From NCBI GenBank assembly GCA_016713645.1, contig JADJOU010000001.1:124001-188000 (forward strand): 64,000 bases of DNA. Reading direction: 5' to 3'. The DNA is from Bacteroidota bacterium (GTDB taxonomy: Bacteria; Bacteroidota; Bacteroidia; Chitinophagales; JADJOU01). The notes under the pieces were generated by a model. It was not told the DNA's origin. It was given only the letters and a program-made list of their open reading frames with translations, and did no database searches. Shown in pieces: positions 1-10,438 of this stretch (positions within the stretch are counted from its first letter, which is position 1; the number at the start of each line of letters is the position of its first letter). Both the position numbers and the translations under genes were made by a program.

Positions 1-1
1 C

Positions 2-547
2 ACTTTGATGAATATTCTAGGATGTCTAGATACTGCCACTTCGGGCGAATATATCCTCAACAATATCAACGTCCGAAACATGGATGATGATGCCTTGGCC
101 AAGGTGCGCAATCAAGAAATTGGCTTTGTATTTCAGCAATTCAATCTTTTGCCAAGATTGACTGCCTTGGAAAATGTCGCGCTGCCCTTGCAATATGCGG
201 GCATGGACAAAAAGAAGCGTATGGAGCGCGCCGAGGAAGTTATGGTCTCTGTTCAATTGCAAGACCGCATGCACCATAAGCCCAATGAGCTCTCTGGGGG
301 CCAGAAGCAAAGAGTGGCGATTGCGCGAAGCATCGTCAACAATCCCTCAATCATTTTGGCTGACGAGCCTACAGGGAATCTAGATAGCAAGACTTCTCAT
401 GAAATCATGAAAATATTCGAGGAAATTAGTTCCAGAGGAAATACCGTAATTTTGGTCACGCACGAAGAGGATATTGCATTATTTGCAAAGCGCGTCATCA
501 GATTGAAAGACGGGATGATTGATGGGGATACTATGAATAAGAAGTAA
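2..547 (+). CDS. ABC transporter ATP-binding protein, MacB/LolD type (5' end outside window)
   Basis: ATPase subunit of a MacB/LolD/FtsE-type ABC transporter, which powers lipoprotein release, peptide efflux or cell-division transporters at the inner membrane. The reading frame is open to the window edge and begins TLMNILGCLD, which follows directly after Walker A in this family, so Walker A lies upstream. Visible are the Q-loop (FVFQQFN), the signature LSGGQKQRVAIARS, Walker B with the D-loop (ILADEPTGNLD) and the switch His (VTHEED). About 180 of the usual 220-230 residues are present. The partner permease is not in view and would have to lie upstream, since the next gene is convergent. Class is sure; substrate unknown. 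Confidence 0.93.
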   Translation, partial: TLMNILGCLDTATSGEYILNNINVRNMDDDALAKVRNQEIGFVFQQFNLLPRLTALENVALPLQYAGMDKKKRMERAEEVMVSVQLQDRMHHKPNELSGGQKQRVAIARSIVNNPSIILADEPTGNLDSKTSHEIMKIFEEISSRGNTVILVTHEEDIALFAKRVIRLKDGMIDGDTMNKK

Positions 548-571
548 ATTGTTTTAAGGGGCGGTTAAGCT

Positions 572-934
572 TTAAGAGTGATAAACCCTTGACATGACGA
601 TTTTCCCATTTGAAATATTGAGCACTTCTCCGACGCGCAAATCAGGTTCTCCTGGGTTTTGGCGCATATATTCCATAAATACTTGTTCGTTGTCTTTCAT
701 CAATTTGATGATTTCGTAGTGCAATTGAGGCATTCGTTCAAAAGCGTCATTCCACCAAGCTCTGAGTGCATCGCTTCCTTTAATCCAACCTTTGGTATGT
801 GGCTGACTAATTTTTAATTTAGGGCTATAATGCTCTGCATCGTCATCATACAAATCAATGAGCGCATCGATATCTTTGTTATTAAAGGCATCAAACCATT
901 GATGGGCTATTTCAAAAAAATCTGTCATCGTCAA
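572..934 (-). CDS. NTF2-like / SnoaL-like small protein
   Basis: A 120-residue protein of the NTF2-like fold (SnoaL or steroid isomerase type). Support is the N-terminal pattern HQWFDAFNNKDIDALIDLY followed by DDAEHYSP, a central tryptophan-rich helix (LRAWWNDAF) and a final strand pattern ending KIVMSRVYHS. Members bind small hydrophobic ligands or have isomerase or hydrolase activity, but no catalytic role can be assigned here. A second ATG two codons in (928) is an equally good start. It faces the ABC ATPase gene tail to tail and lies just downstream of yqgE on the same strand, so co-transcription with yqgE is possible. Confidence 0.75.
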   Translation of the reverse strand: MTMTDFFEIAHQWFDAFNNKDIDALIDLYDDDAEHYSPKLKISQPHTKGWIKGSDALRAWWNDAFERMPQLHYEIIKLMKDNEQVFMEYMRQNPGEPDLRVGEVLNISNGKIVMSRVYHS

Positions 935-959
935 TAATTTAAGGGCAAACTAGGATAAA

Positions 960-1523
960 TCAGTTTAATAATGGACTGAGCGGATAATGCGCAATTTTTT
1001 CAAATTCACCACCCATATTGATTAGGACATCCTTCCAGAGAGAAGATTCTCTATGGTTGAAAATATAATCTGGGTTACTCTCCGCGACAATCCAGCTATC
1101 CTCTTCCATTTCTTCTTCAATTTGACCGACATTCCAACCGGCATATCCCAATAGGAATTTGATTTGATTTGGCTCCACTTTCCCCAACTGGATGAGCTCT
1201 TTGAGGTGATCATAGTTGCCACTCCAATAAATGCCCTTTTCGATTTCGACTTTCTCCTCCAATTCTTCAATGGTGTGCAAATAATGCAGGGTATTGGATT
1301 CGACAGGTCCGCCGTAATAGACTTTTGCATCGAACTTAGGGAATCCAGCAACTGCTTCATTGATATTAATGGTGAGGGGCTTATTGATGATATAGCCAAA
1401 ACTGCCTTCTATATTGTGGTTGCAGAGGAGAATGACAGACCGACCAAAGTATTCATCCTGCAAAAAAGGGTCAGAAAGCAGAAAAACCCCTTTTTGTATA
1501 TTTATTTTCTTTTGAAGTAACAT
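960..1523 (-). CDS. yqgE: YqgE/AlgH family protein (UPF0301)
   Basis: A 187-residue member of the YqgE/AlgH family, a widespread soluble alpha/beta protein of unsettled function. Family signatures are visible: an N-terminal segment GVFLLSDPFLQDEYFGRSVILLC, then GSFGYIINKP, the YYGGPVE motif, and LLGYAGWNVGQIEEE near residue 130, followed by SWIVAES. Length is normal for the family. A good Bacteroidota promoter lies immediately upstream at 1543-1570. No frameshift is apparent. Confidence 0.93.
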   Translation of the reverse strand: MLLQKKINIQKGVFLLSDPFLQDEYFGRSVILLCNHNIEGSFGYIINKPLTININEAVAGFPKFDAKVYYGGPVESNTLHYLHTIEELEEKVEIEKGIYWSGNYDHLKELIQLGKVEPNQIKFLLGYAGWNVGQIEEEMEEDSWIVAESNPDYIFNHRESSLWKDVLINMGGEFEKIAHYPLSPLLN

Positions 1524-1542
1524 AAAGTAAAATTAAAGGTTA

Positions 1543-1570
1543 CAAATTTATAGACGTAAAAAAGATGCAA
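1543..1570 (-). promoter_or_regulatory. Bacteroidota-type promoter for yqgE
   Basis: On the minus strand TTG (1568-1570) is followed after 17 bases by TAAATTTG (1543-1550), matching the -33 TTG / -7 TAnnTTTG consensus known for this phylum. The start codon of yqgE is about 20 bases downstream of the -7 element. Confidence 0.6.
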
Positions 1571-1641
1571 AAGGTTTCGTTTGTGAACAATTATTCATAA
1601 AATGTTAATTATAAAGAAATAGTGCGGTTCACAATTTTATC

Positions 1642-1649
1642 TAGCTTTG
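1642..1649 (+). promoter_or_regulatory. Probable -7 element of the Calx-beta adhesin gene
   Basis: TAGCTTTG matches the Bacteroidota -7 consensus TAnnTTTG and lies 16 bases before the ATG at 1666. No matching TTG is seen at the expected -33 distance, so this is only half of a promoter signature. Confidence 0.35.
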
Positions 1650-1665
1650 TGGCTCAAATTTCACT

Positions 1666-4600
1666 ATGAAAAAGATTCTTTCCATTGCGATTCTCTCACT
1701 CATGATAAGCTTTCAGGCTAAATCCACCATTGTCACCATCAATGCGACAGCGGCCAATAAATTTTCGCCCGATTCGGTCGTCATTCGATGGGGCGATACC
1801 ATCCAATTTGGCAATATGTCAGGGCATCGCGCCATAGAAGTATCGAGTACCGCATGGAATGCCAATGGTAAAACAGCTGCTGCAGGCGGTTTCAATACCG
1901 TATCTGCTGGAAATACAATTACCAATTTAAATATTGGCGTACACTATTATGTGGATACTCATTTTGTGGCCACGGATACGATGAAAGGGCGAATTTGTGT
2001 ATTGCAGAGAATTGCACCACTCAGTGATTGCAATGATTTATTCATCTCTGAATATATTCGAGGGAAGCGGAAATAATAAAGCTTTGGAAATATACAATCC
2101 AACTGGGGCGCCAAGAGTTTGGCAGGTTATACTTTGGTGCTCTATTCCAACGGCTCAAAAGTGGCATCTAATACAACCGTTTTGTCAGGAACAATTCCTG
2201 CTGATTCAACCTATGTCTTAGTCAATACCAATGCTGTTGCAGGGATGATTGCCAAAGCTAATGTCACCAATAATAGCACCATTAGTTTCAATGGAGATGA
2301 TGCAATAGCTATCCTTTACAATAACACAATCGTAGATGTATTTGGCATCATTGGCGAAGATCCAGGAACTTATTGGGTGATGAATGGCACTGATTCTGCC
2401 AAAGACATGACTTTTATACGCAAACCCACAATTAGAAAGGGAAGCACAAATTGGGCAAACTCATCGCTGACTGAGTGGCTGAGCCTTCCAAAAGATACAT
2501 TCTATGATTTGAAAAAGCATACGATGAACGCGTGTGCCCCAATTGCCAAATCATCCATAACCTTCGTCAAAACAGCAGATACAGCAACTGAAAATATAGG
2601 CACTAAATCCTTTCAATTGAAGATTTCCAGCCCCAATCCAACGGTTCAATCTTCTGTTCAAGTAGAAATCATTGCAGGAGGAACTGCGGGAGCAGCAGAT
2701 TATACATACAGCACTCAAACAGTCATATTCCCAGCGGGTTCGAGCACTTCGCAAACGGTGAATATCTCCATCCTCGAAGATATTCAAATTGAGGCGATGG
2801 AGAGTATTATTCTTAAAATTCGCAATCCGCTCAATGCGGCGGGAATTGGCGCAGACAGTACGATGACGCTTTATATTCAAGATAATGACACCTTAAAAGC
2901 TTCATTTACGACACCGAGCACAACCTATATTGAAAGTAATAATGCTCAATTGATCGGGGTTAAATTAAATGCCCTAAGTCCAAATCCTACTAAGGTAAAA
3001 TTAAATGCGCCAACTGGAACAGCATCTAATGGGAATGATTATTCGATTGTATTAGATTCATTGACTTTTAGTTCCAATGATACTTCCACTCGATATTTTT
3101 CTATTCTTTTAAAAGAAGATATCGTCATAGAATCTACGGAGACGATCTTGCTCGATTTTACTGCGACAAATAATGCAATTAGTGCTGGACAATCATTTAC
3201 GGCCAATATTCAAGACAATGATACCTTGAAGGCGATATTTACACAAACGAGTGCATCATTTCAAGAGAGCGCAGGAACCGTTCAAATTGGCTTAAAATTA
3301 ACTGCTTTCAGTCCAAATGCGACAAGTGTATCTGCTAATATAATTGGAGGAACAGCGAGTTCTGTTACAGATTTTACACCTGGCACCGTTGTAGCAAATT
3401 TTGCTGCAAATGATACGGCTACTAAATTCTTTAGCGCGACAATCGTTGATGATACCCTTATCGAAGGCAATGAAAATCTATTGTTGGGATTGATCGCCAA
3501 TAATGGAGCAATAACAACTGGTCAGCAATTTACAGGGACCATTATCGACAATGATTTTGCTCCGATTATTCAATTCAACAGCATCTCTTCAAATATTTCT
3601 GAAGGTAATGCTGTACATAGTTTTCAAGTAAAACTTAACAAACCAAATGCAAGTCCAACTTCAGTAAACATAACTGCCGTAGGTGGAACAGCAAATGGCT
3701 CTGATTATAGTTTAACCACCACAACTGTCAATTTTGCGGCCAATGATTCAACGCCTAAAAATGTCAACTTGAATATAGTGAATGATATTCAAGTGGAAGG
3801 CAATGAGACCATCCAATTTAAGTTTTCTAATCCAACGAATAATGCCATTATCGGCGCTGATTCCATGCATACCGTTACCATTAACGACAATGATACTTTA
3901 AAAGCTATTTTCTCCAAAACTAGTTCTTCCTTCAGTGAAAACAGCGGATCTGTTCAAGTAGGCGTAAAATTAAATGCATTTAGTTCAAATGCCACGACCA
4001 TCAATGCGACAATTGCTGGTGGAACAGCTTCAGGCACTGATTATACCATGACCAATAGTTCAGTGGTTTTCGCTGCAAATGATACGGCAACAAAATTCTT
4101 TACTTTGAATATTGTGGATGATGCATTGTTAGAAAGTGATGAGACGATTGTATTCAATTTAACAGGCAATAATGGAGCTATTACGATTGGGCAGAATCAC
4201 GATTTATCGATCAAAGACAATGAGAGCAATCAATTCTATTTTGCGAATACAGCAATTACAAAATCAGAAAATAGTGGGTCATCCAATTACGCCATCAACA
4301 TGGCATCTGCTATTTTAACAGCATCTTCTGTCGATGTGAGCATATCTGGACTTGGAAATGCAACTAGTGGAGTTGATTATAATTTCACCAATCAGACCGT
4401 CAATTTCCCTGCAAATTCAAGCAGTCAGAATATCAGTTTGAATATCCTCAATGACATCATCGTTGAAGGGAATGAAACCATTCAATTAAAATTGAGCAAT
4501 CCAACCGGAGGCATTATTATCGGCAGCGACAGTATACTCATTATCACGATTCAAGACAATGATACGCTGAAAGCCCAATTTGGAGCAGTATCGAATTCAA

Positions 4601-6192
4601 TCAATGAAAATAGTATAACACATAAAGTTCCTGTGAAATTAACAGCATTCTATAATGCTCCAACATCTGTCAATATAGGTGTTTTTGCCTCTGGAACCAA
4701 TACAGCCATCTTGAATACAGACTATAATTTCGCGAGCACCAGTGTATTAATTCCAGCAAACGATACTTCCACTTATTTTATTGATGTAAATCCAATAGAA
4801 GATATCCGCATTGAAATTACTGAAATGGCGACATTTGAAATAAGTTCAGTGAGCAATGGAGGTATTCCCTCTGCGAATAAATATGCGCTCAACATCATGG
4901 ACAATGACACTTTAAAAGTGCGCTTTGTCTCGCCAAGTGCTAATTTCGGTGAAGCAGCAGGAAATGCGCAGATTGGCGTAAAACTAACGGCATTCAGTCC
5001 AAATCCAACAACAGTGAATGGTATATTCAATGCGGGAACTGCGACCAATAATATTGATTATACAAGCACAAATTCTACTTTAAACTTCAGTGCCAATGAT
5101 ACGAGTACACAATATTTTTCAGCGAATATTGTCAATGATGCCTTGGTAGAAAGCAATGAAACATTCACAATCACCATGACTGCAAATAATGGTGGATTGA
5201 CTGCTGGGCAGTTATTCACAGCTACTATTATCGACAATGACTTAACAATTATTCCAAAAATTAAATTTGCGCAAGTGAGTTCGAATACAAGTGAAAATAA
5301 TGCGACGCATAGTTTTGCTGTGAGTTTGAATAATCCAAATAATAATTCAACGACAGTCGGAGTTTCTGTGATTGGAGGAAGTGCGAGCGGATTAGATTAT
5401 ACTTTGAACACGACGACTTTAGTTTTCAATGCCAATGATTCTGCAGATAAATTTGTCAACCTCAATATAAGTAATGATATGATTGCAGAGGGTATCGAGA
5501 CGATTACATTCAAATTGAGCATTCCTTCAAATGGCGCCGTCTTGATTGCAGACAGCATTCATACCGTCAATATACAAGATAATGATACGCTAAAAATATC
5601 TTTCACCACCTTGAGCGGTCAAGTAAATGAAAGTGTTGGGACAGCAAAAATAGCAGTTAAAATCAGCCATATGAGTCCTAATGCCTCCACTGTGAATATG
5701 GCTTTGACTAGCGGCACCATCAATAATTTAGATCACACTTTTACAAGTCAAGTTATCACTTGGGCGGCCAATGATACTGCAACTAAATTGATCAATATTC
5801 CAATCGCCAATGATGTGTTGGACGAGAGCAATGAGACGATGGTATTCACTTTATCAAACCCAACGAATGGGGCCATTCTCGGCACAGCTAATCACACTTT
5901 GACTATCATTGATAATGACACCACGATTATCCCGAATTCTATTTCAAATCAAATTGAAAACCCCATTCACCTATATCCAAATCCGCTTATGAGAAGCGAT
6001 ATCTTGCATATTGCGTCTGAAGAGGCAATCAATCGCATTTCTATATACAGTGAAATCGGACAATTGATACAAACCATTCAGGCGAGTGAGCGCATGGTTC
6101 GAGTTGATATGAGTTTATGCGCAAAAGGTATATTCCTCGTAGAAATCACAACGAATTCTGGTGTTCAGTATAAAAAAATTGTGCGCGAATAA
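1666..6192 (+). CDS. Giant secreted adhesin: cupredoxin-like, lamin-tail and ten Calx-beta domains, T9SS tail (two frameshifts)
   Basis: One gene of about 1,500 codons once two compensating indels are corrected. Order: signal peptide (about residues 1-20); a cupredoxin-like domain ending YYVDTHFVATDTMKGRI; a lamin-tail domain starting FISEYI; ten Calx-beta repeats of about 110 residues, most ending in DND (roughly 2560-5930); and a C-terminal T9SS sorting domain (YPNP near 5970, final KKIVRE). The frame breaks at about 2049-2052, where removing one base restores YIEGSGNNKALEIYNPTG, and returns near 2110-2116. The copper Cys of classical cupredoxins is replaced by Asp. Calx-beta domains bind calcium, so this is probably a cell-surface adhesin. 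It stands alone between divergent yqgE and the kinase gene. Confidence 0.85.
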
Positions 6193-6216
6193 AGGGAAAC
6201 TAATTACTTTCACTGC

Positions 6217-6777
6217 ATGATTATCATCGGAATTACGGGAACACTTGGTGCAGGAAAAGGGACCATTGTCGACTACTTAATAGAGAAATATCATTTTGAG
6301 CATTTCTCTGTGCGCAAATACCTGACTTCTATTATAGAATCCAAAGGCATGGAAGTGAATCGCGATACGATGACCATCACTGCCAATGCGCTACGCGCAG
6401 AACACAATTCTCCTAGTTTTTTAATCGAGGAATTGTATCGACAGGCGAAAGAGAGCAATAAAAATTGTATTATCGAGAGTATCCGTACCATAGGAGAAAT
6501 AGAGACATTGCGCAAGGGTGGCAAGTTTATTTTATTGGCGGTGGATGCAGATCAAGCCATTCGCTATAAGCGAATTTGGGACAGAAAATCGGAGACGGAT
6601 CGAATATCCTTTGAGACGTTTGTCGAAGATGAAGCGCGAGAAATGCGCAGCGATGATCCGAAGAAACAAAACTTGGGCGGTTGCATAGCGCTCGCAGATT
6701 ATACCTTGACAAATAATGGCGATATCGATGCTTTGAAAAAGCAAGTGGATGCTATTTTTAAAACAATATCGATTTAA
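6217..6777 (+). CDS. AAA/P-loop nucleotide kinase-like protein (dephospho-CoA kinase-like)
   Basis: A 186-residue P-loop protein with Walker A GTLGAGKGT at residues 7-15, followed by HFSVRKYL, which resembles the lid and substrate region of adenylate or dephospho-CoA kinases. Further on are IIESIRTIGEIETLR and a nucleotide-kinase-like region with VDADQAIRYKRIWDR. The last third carries DDPKKQNLGGCIALADYTLTNNG, typical of dephospho-CoA kinase-like proteins, where the base-binding NNG follows a short strand. The true coaE gene is usually about 195-200 residues and differs in the DADxIAR motif, so a paralogous AAA_18-type kinase is more likely. It starts 24 bases after the adhesin stop. Confidence 0.7.
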   Translation: MIIIGITGTLGAGKGTIVDYLIEKYHFEHFSVRKYLTSIIESKGMEVNRDTMTITANALRAEHNSPSFLIEELYRQAKESNKNCIIESIRTIGEIETLRKGGKFILLAVDADQAIRYKRIWDRKSETDRISFETFVEDEAREMRSDDPKKQNLGGCIALADYTLTNNGDIDALKKQVDAIFKTISI

Positions 6778-6845
6778 AGGGAAATCCACGTGTTTTATTT
6801 CGAATATTCTGCATCATTAATGCTGGATTTTTATAGGTAGACAAA

Positions 6846-7322
6846 GGACTAAAAGTCCTTTTGCAATGTGTTTCATTGCCACGCCGTGTCCCCACGAAGT
6901 AGGGGGAATGCACGAATAATTCTTGAGATGTTAGAGCCGAATGGATTTTGAATTTCTCTATAAGAATAGATGTCCGCAGGTTTATTACGGACTAAAAGTC
7001 CTTTTGTATCATATTTTATTGCCACGCCGTGTCCCCAATAAGTAGGGGGAATGCACGAATATATTTTAGGATGTATTCGCATTCGTTGATAATATTTAAA
7101 AGCGACATGCACGTAAGTGCATCGTAAATCAATTTGAGGTCAATAAATTGTCAAATGCTTCATAGGTTTAAAGCGGACTATAAGTCCTTTTGCAACGTGT
7201 TTGATTGCCACGAATGCACGAATAAGTAGCGTGAAATTATTGCACATTGTATTTTTAGCCACGCCATGTCCCCACGAAGTAGGGGGAATGCACGAATAAA
7301 TTCGCAAAGTATTCGTGCATTC
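6846..7322. repeat. Array of three intergenic palindromic repeats plus a 13-bp-arm hairpin
   Basis: The gene-free stretch 6778-7381 holds three diverged copies of a unit of about 75 bases, at 6846-6919, 6989-7062 and 7175-7301; the third is interrupted by about 45 extra bases. Each copy begins with the palindrome GGACTAAAAGTCC (third copy GGACTATAAGTCC), continues with a shared CCTTTTG and a GCCACGCC segment, and ends with a small hairpin of TGTCCCC against GGGGGAA then TGCACGAAT. At the right edge GAATGCACGAATA (7286-7298) pairs perfectly with 7310-7322. No start codon with a believable reading frame lies inside. Confidence 0.8.
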
Positions 7323-7381
7323 GTGGCATTTTAAAGATGCTTCAACGAAATTCATAGAAATGCATCGTTTCCATTATATTT

Positions 7382-8205
7382 GTGTCAATGAATTGTGAAT
7401 TTCTACATACGATACTTATTGGTTGGGCTGGTATTGCTCTGCTCACGTTAATTTCCTTATTTTTTATCCGCGCTCCCTATGGAAAACATATTCGGAGTGG
7501 TTGGGGTATGATGATATCCAATCGCTTGGGTTGGTTTATCATGGAACTGGTCTCTCCCATCGCACTCTCCTATTTCTTTTGGACAGGAGATGGACCGAAA
7601 AGCGATGTGCTTATTCTCATCTATAGTTTTTGGATGTTCCACTATTTCTATCGCAGTATTTTATTTCCACTGATGACCAAGACGAGCGCGAAAAAAATAC
7701 CGCTCAGTGTGGTATTGATGGCAGTGTTTTTCAATTCTGTGAATGGCTATACCAATGGAAGTTTCTTTGGAAATTGCGCCTCTTATATCGATGAAAATTG
7801 GACGCATCAAGCCTGTTTTTGGATTGGATTTGTATTATTCATCGCTGGATTTATATCCATTTCTACTCAGATAAAATCTTAATACAATTGAGGGAAGAGG
7901 GCGATAACAAATACTATATCCCCCGCGGATTTTTATACCGCTACATCAGTTCGCCGAATTATTTTGGTGAGATGATAGAGTGGATAGGATTTGCCGTGAT
8001 GAGCTGGAGTCCAGCAGCAGCGGTCTTTGCGCTTTGGACGATCGCCAATTTATTGCCGCGCGCTTTTGCAAATCACAGATGGTATCAGGAGAAATTTGAG
8101 GATTATCCGAAGGAAAGGAAAGCGATTTTCCGTTTGTTGTTTAGTTGTTGGGAGTCTGGTGTTTGGTGTCTGGTGTCTGGTTTGTGGTGTCTGGATATTT
8201 CATAA
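7382..8205 (+). CDS. 3-oxo-5-alpha-steroid 4-dehydrogenase family membrane protein (one frameshift)
   Basis: An integral membrane enzyme of the steroid 5-alpha-reductase C-terminal family (PF02544 type), NADPH-dependent double-bond reductases; the substrate in bacteria is unknown. The first part has five or six hydrophobic segments and motifs SNRLGWFIMEL and FHYFYRSILFPL. The frame is lost near 7855-7866 and resumes one base over with YSDKIL, then the hallmark YYIPRGFLYRYISSPNYFGEMIEW. After YPKERKAIFRLLF, the normal end of the family, the frame runs about 20 codons into low-complexity sequence (8145-8200, repeated GTGTCTGG), so the natural stop may also be lost to an indel. Confidence 0.8.
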
Positions 8206-8307
8206 GGGCTGAATTACTTATAAAACCAAGAGTTGCAAACTAGCGGCAGCTAGGACCTTTAAAGTGCAAATGGCTTTTTTCGATTTCCACTTGCACTCGG
8301 GAAGATG

Positions 8308-8394
8308 CGGAGAGTGAGAGATTCGAACTCTCGGTACGATCACTCGCACACACGCTTTCCAAGCGTGCTCCTTAAGCCACTCGGACAACTCTCC
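8308..8394 (-). tRNA. tRNA-Ser (anticodon GGA)
   Basis: Read on the minus strand the sequence starts GGAGAGT and ends ACTCTCC plus discriminator G, a perfect seven-base acceptor stem. The anticodon loop CTTGGAAAG gives anticodon GGA (template 8358-8360), the T arm GAGAGTTCGAATCTCTC is intact, and a long variable arm between them is typical of class II tRNA-Ser. The 3' CCA is not encoded. Confidence 0.95.
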
Positions 8395-8510
8395 TTGTTT
8401 TTTAGCTTTGGGGTGACGAAGATATGGGTTTCTTTTTGATTTTTCTAATTCAATTCGCGATATACTTTCAAAAATCGATAGAATATGCGCCGTTCTTTAC
8501 CTAATTTTCA

Positions 8511-8518
8511 TACTTTTG
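8511..8518 (+). promoter_or_regulatory. Probable -7 element of yidC
   Basis: TACTTTTG matches the Bacteroidota -7 consensus and lies 19 bases before the yidC ATG. A TTG at the right upstream distance is not evident. Confidence 0.4.
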
Positions 8519-8537
8519 CCCCTCATTTAATCAACCT

Positions 8538-10355
8538 ATGTTAAAGGACAAAAACACCTTAGTCGGTATTGCGCTGATTGCACTTACCACCCTTCTTTTC
8601 TTTTTTTATTTAAAAAATAGACCCGCTGTCGTCGCTCCTCCTACAGAGGCATTGAGCTCAAAAGATAGTGCGCATGCGCCCATTCAAGCTGACGCCATTG
8701 CCACTACTGCTGTTCAAACGGCTACTATCGCTGATACAGCCCGCTCAAGCAATGCTGGATGGGTTGCCAATCAAGGCAATGAAGAAAAGTTGACCATGGT
8801 CGAAAATAGCTTGATGAAAGTGTATTTCAGCAATAAAGGCGGTAGAATTTCTAAAATAGAACTCAAAGAGCACGAATCATACAAGGAAACTAAAGTTATC
8901 TTATTTGATCAAGCAAATTCGAAATTTGGCTTCAACCTCGGCGATGCCAATACACAAGACCTTATCTTCGACCAAGAGGGCAATGCTACTGTAATCAAAG
9001 ATAAAGATTTAGCGACAATTAAATTTCATGTTCACAAGGGCAATGAGACATTCCAACAGGTGTATACCTTGACGGGGAACTCCTATTTGATCGATTATAA
9101 AATCGCCCACAACGGCGGCACTGCAAAGAATCTAACCATCAACTGGTCTGAAGTAGTGAAGCAACAAGAGGCTGATGTGACGCGCGAGCGCATGTATTCA
9201 TCCATTTATTACCTCGACCCGAATGAGAAGAATATTCAGTATTTGAGTTTGAGCGAGACGGAGGAAAAGAATGTGGACAAGGGTTTCCGTTGGATTAGTT
9301 TCAAGCAGCAGTTTTTCAATTCCCTTTTAATCGCCAAGAATGGCTTTAAACAAGGAAAGATGAAGTCTTATTTCATGAAAGACGATACGGCTTATGTGAA
9401 GAAATACAGCACCGAATTGCAAATAGAGGGCACTACAGCGGATTTACAATTCTATATCGGACCGAATTCGTACAATTTGTTGAAACAATTGGATTTTGGT
9501 GGAGAGAAGTTGATTCCGCTCAGTCCAGACTTCGTCTTGATGCGCTGGACCAAGGTATTCAACGAATATTTCATCATTCCACTTTTCAATTTCCTCTCGC
9601 AATTTTTCTCAAACTATGGCATTATCATCTTGATCATGACTTTGTTTATCAAGACGCTCTTATTGCCGCTATCTTATAAGACTTTCAAATTGGGTGTAGC
9701 GACAAAAGTATTGCAACCAGAATTGAATGAAATCCGCAAGAAATATGGCGATGACCAACAAAAATTTGCTCAAGAGCAGATGAAAGTGATGAGTGCAGCA
9801 GGGGTTAGTCAAATGAGTGGTTGTTTGCCTGCATTATTGCAAGTGCCTTTGCTCATTGCGATGGTGAATTTCTTCCCTGCGTCGATTGAGCTGAGGCATG
9901 AGTCCTTTCTCTGGGCAAAGGATTTGAGTACTTTTGACAGCATTGGGACGCTTCCATTCAATATTCCACTCTTCGGAAATCACATCAGTTTGTTTACCAT
10001 ATTGATGACAATTACACAAATCGGAATGACTTGGTATATGCAGAAGAATCAGCCGAGCAGTCCGATGGCCGATCAGATGAAGTATATGACTTATTTCATG
10101 CCAGTGATGTTGATGTTTATGTTCAACGGATTCCCAGCAGCGATGACTTATTACTATTTGTTGCAAAATGTCATCTCTATGGCGCAACAATTCTTGGTGA
10201 CAAAATATTTTATTTCAGAAGAGGCGGTTCGCGCTGAGATAGAGGCACATAAGAAAACGCCGAAGAAGAAGAGCGCTTTCCAGCAAAAGATGGATGATAT
10301 CATGGCACAGGCGGAAGAAGCGAAGAAAGTGCAACAAAATTCAAAGAAAAAGTAA
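8538..10355 (+). CDS. yidC: Membrane protein insertase YidC
   Basis: Inserts and folds inner-membrane proteins, alone or with SecYEG. The 605-residue length fits Gram-negative YidC. An N-terminal membrane anchor (about residues 8-25) is followed by a large periplasmic beta domain (about 75-340). The conserved five-helix core begins near WTKVFNEYFIIPLFNFLSQF and contains KTLLLPLSYKT and SGCLPALLQVPLLIAM. The last 40 residues are a lysine-rich cytoplasmic tail (KKTPKKKSAF to NSKKK) as expected for ribosome contact. The usual upstream neighbours (rpmH, rnpA) are absent; a tRNA-Ser lies upstream on the other strand. No frame break. Confidence 0.97.
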   Translation: MLKDKNTLVGIALIALTTLLFFFYLKNRPAVVAPPTEALSSKDSAHAPIQADAIATTAVQTATIADTARSSNAGWVANQGNEEKLTMVENSLMKVYFSNKGGRISKIELKEHESYKETKVILFDQANSKFGFNLGDANTQDLIFDQEGNATVIKDKDLATIKFHVHKGNETFQQVYTLTGNSYLIDYKIAHNGGTAKNLTINWSEVVKQQEADVTRERMYSSIYYLDPNEKNIQYLSLSETEEKNVDKGFRWISFKQQFFNSLLIAKNGFKQGKMKSYFMKDDTAYVKKYSTELQIEGTTADLQFYIGPNSYNLLKQLDFGGEKLIPLSPDFVLMRWTKVFNEYFIIPLFNFLSQFFSNYGIIILIMTLFIKTLLLPLSYKTFKLGVATKVLQPELNEIRKKYGDDQQKFAQEQMKVMSAAGVSQMSGCLPALLQVPLLIAMVNFFPASIELRHESFLWAKDLSTFDSIGTLPFNIPLFGNHISLFTILMTITQIGMTWYMQKNQPSSPMADQMKYMTYFMPVMLMFMFNGFPAAMTYYYLLQNVISMAQQFLVTKYFISEEAVRAEIEAHKKTPKKKSAFQQKMDDIMAQAEEAKKVQQNSKKK

Positions 10356-10438
10356 TTTAATCATAAGAAATTAAATTATTCCAGTTTTAAAAAAAGGTTA
10401 CATTTGTATCTATAAATTTTAATTAAAATTAACTATCC

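Noticed and set aside
2119..6192. A separate gene starting with TTG at 2119
   Set aside because: The sequence continues the lamin-tail domain of the upstream frame; the break is an indel pair inside one gene.
6846..7322. CRISPR array
   Set aside because: Only three diverged units with long, uneven gaps and no cas genes.
6873..7355. Two minus-strand frames over the 7-kb repeat array
   Set aside because: They consist of the repeat units themselves (shared SCIPPT-WGHGVA words), so the resemblance comes from DNA repetition, not protein selection.
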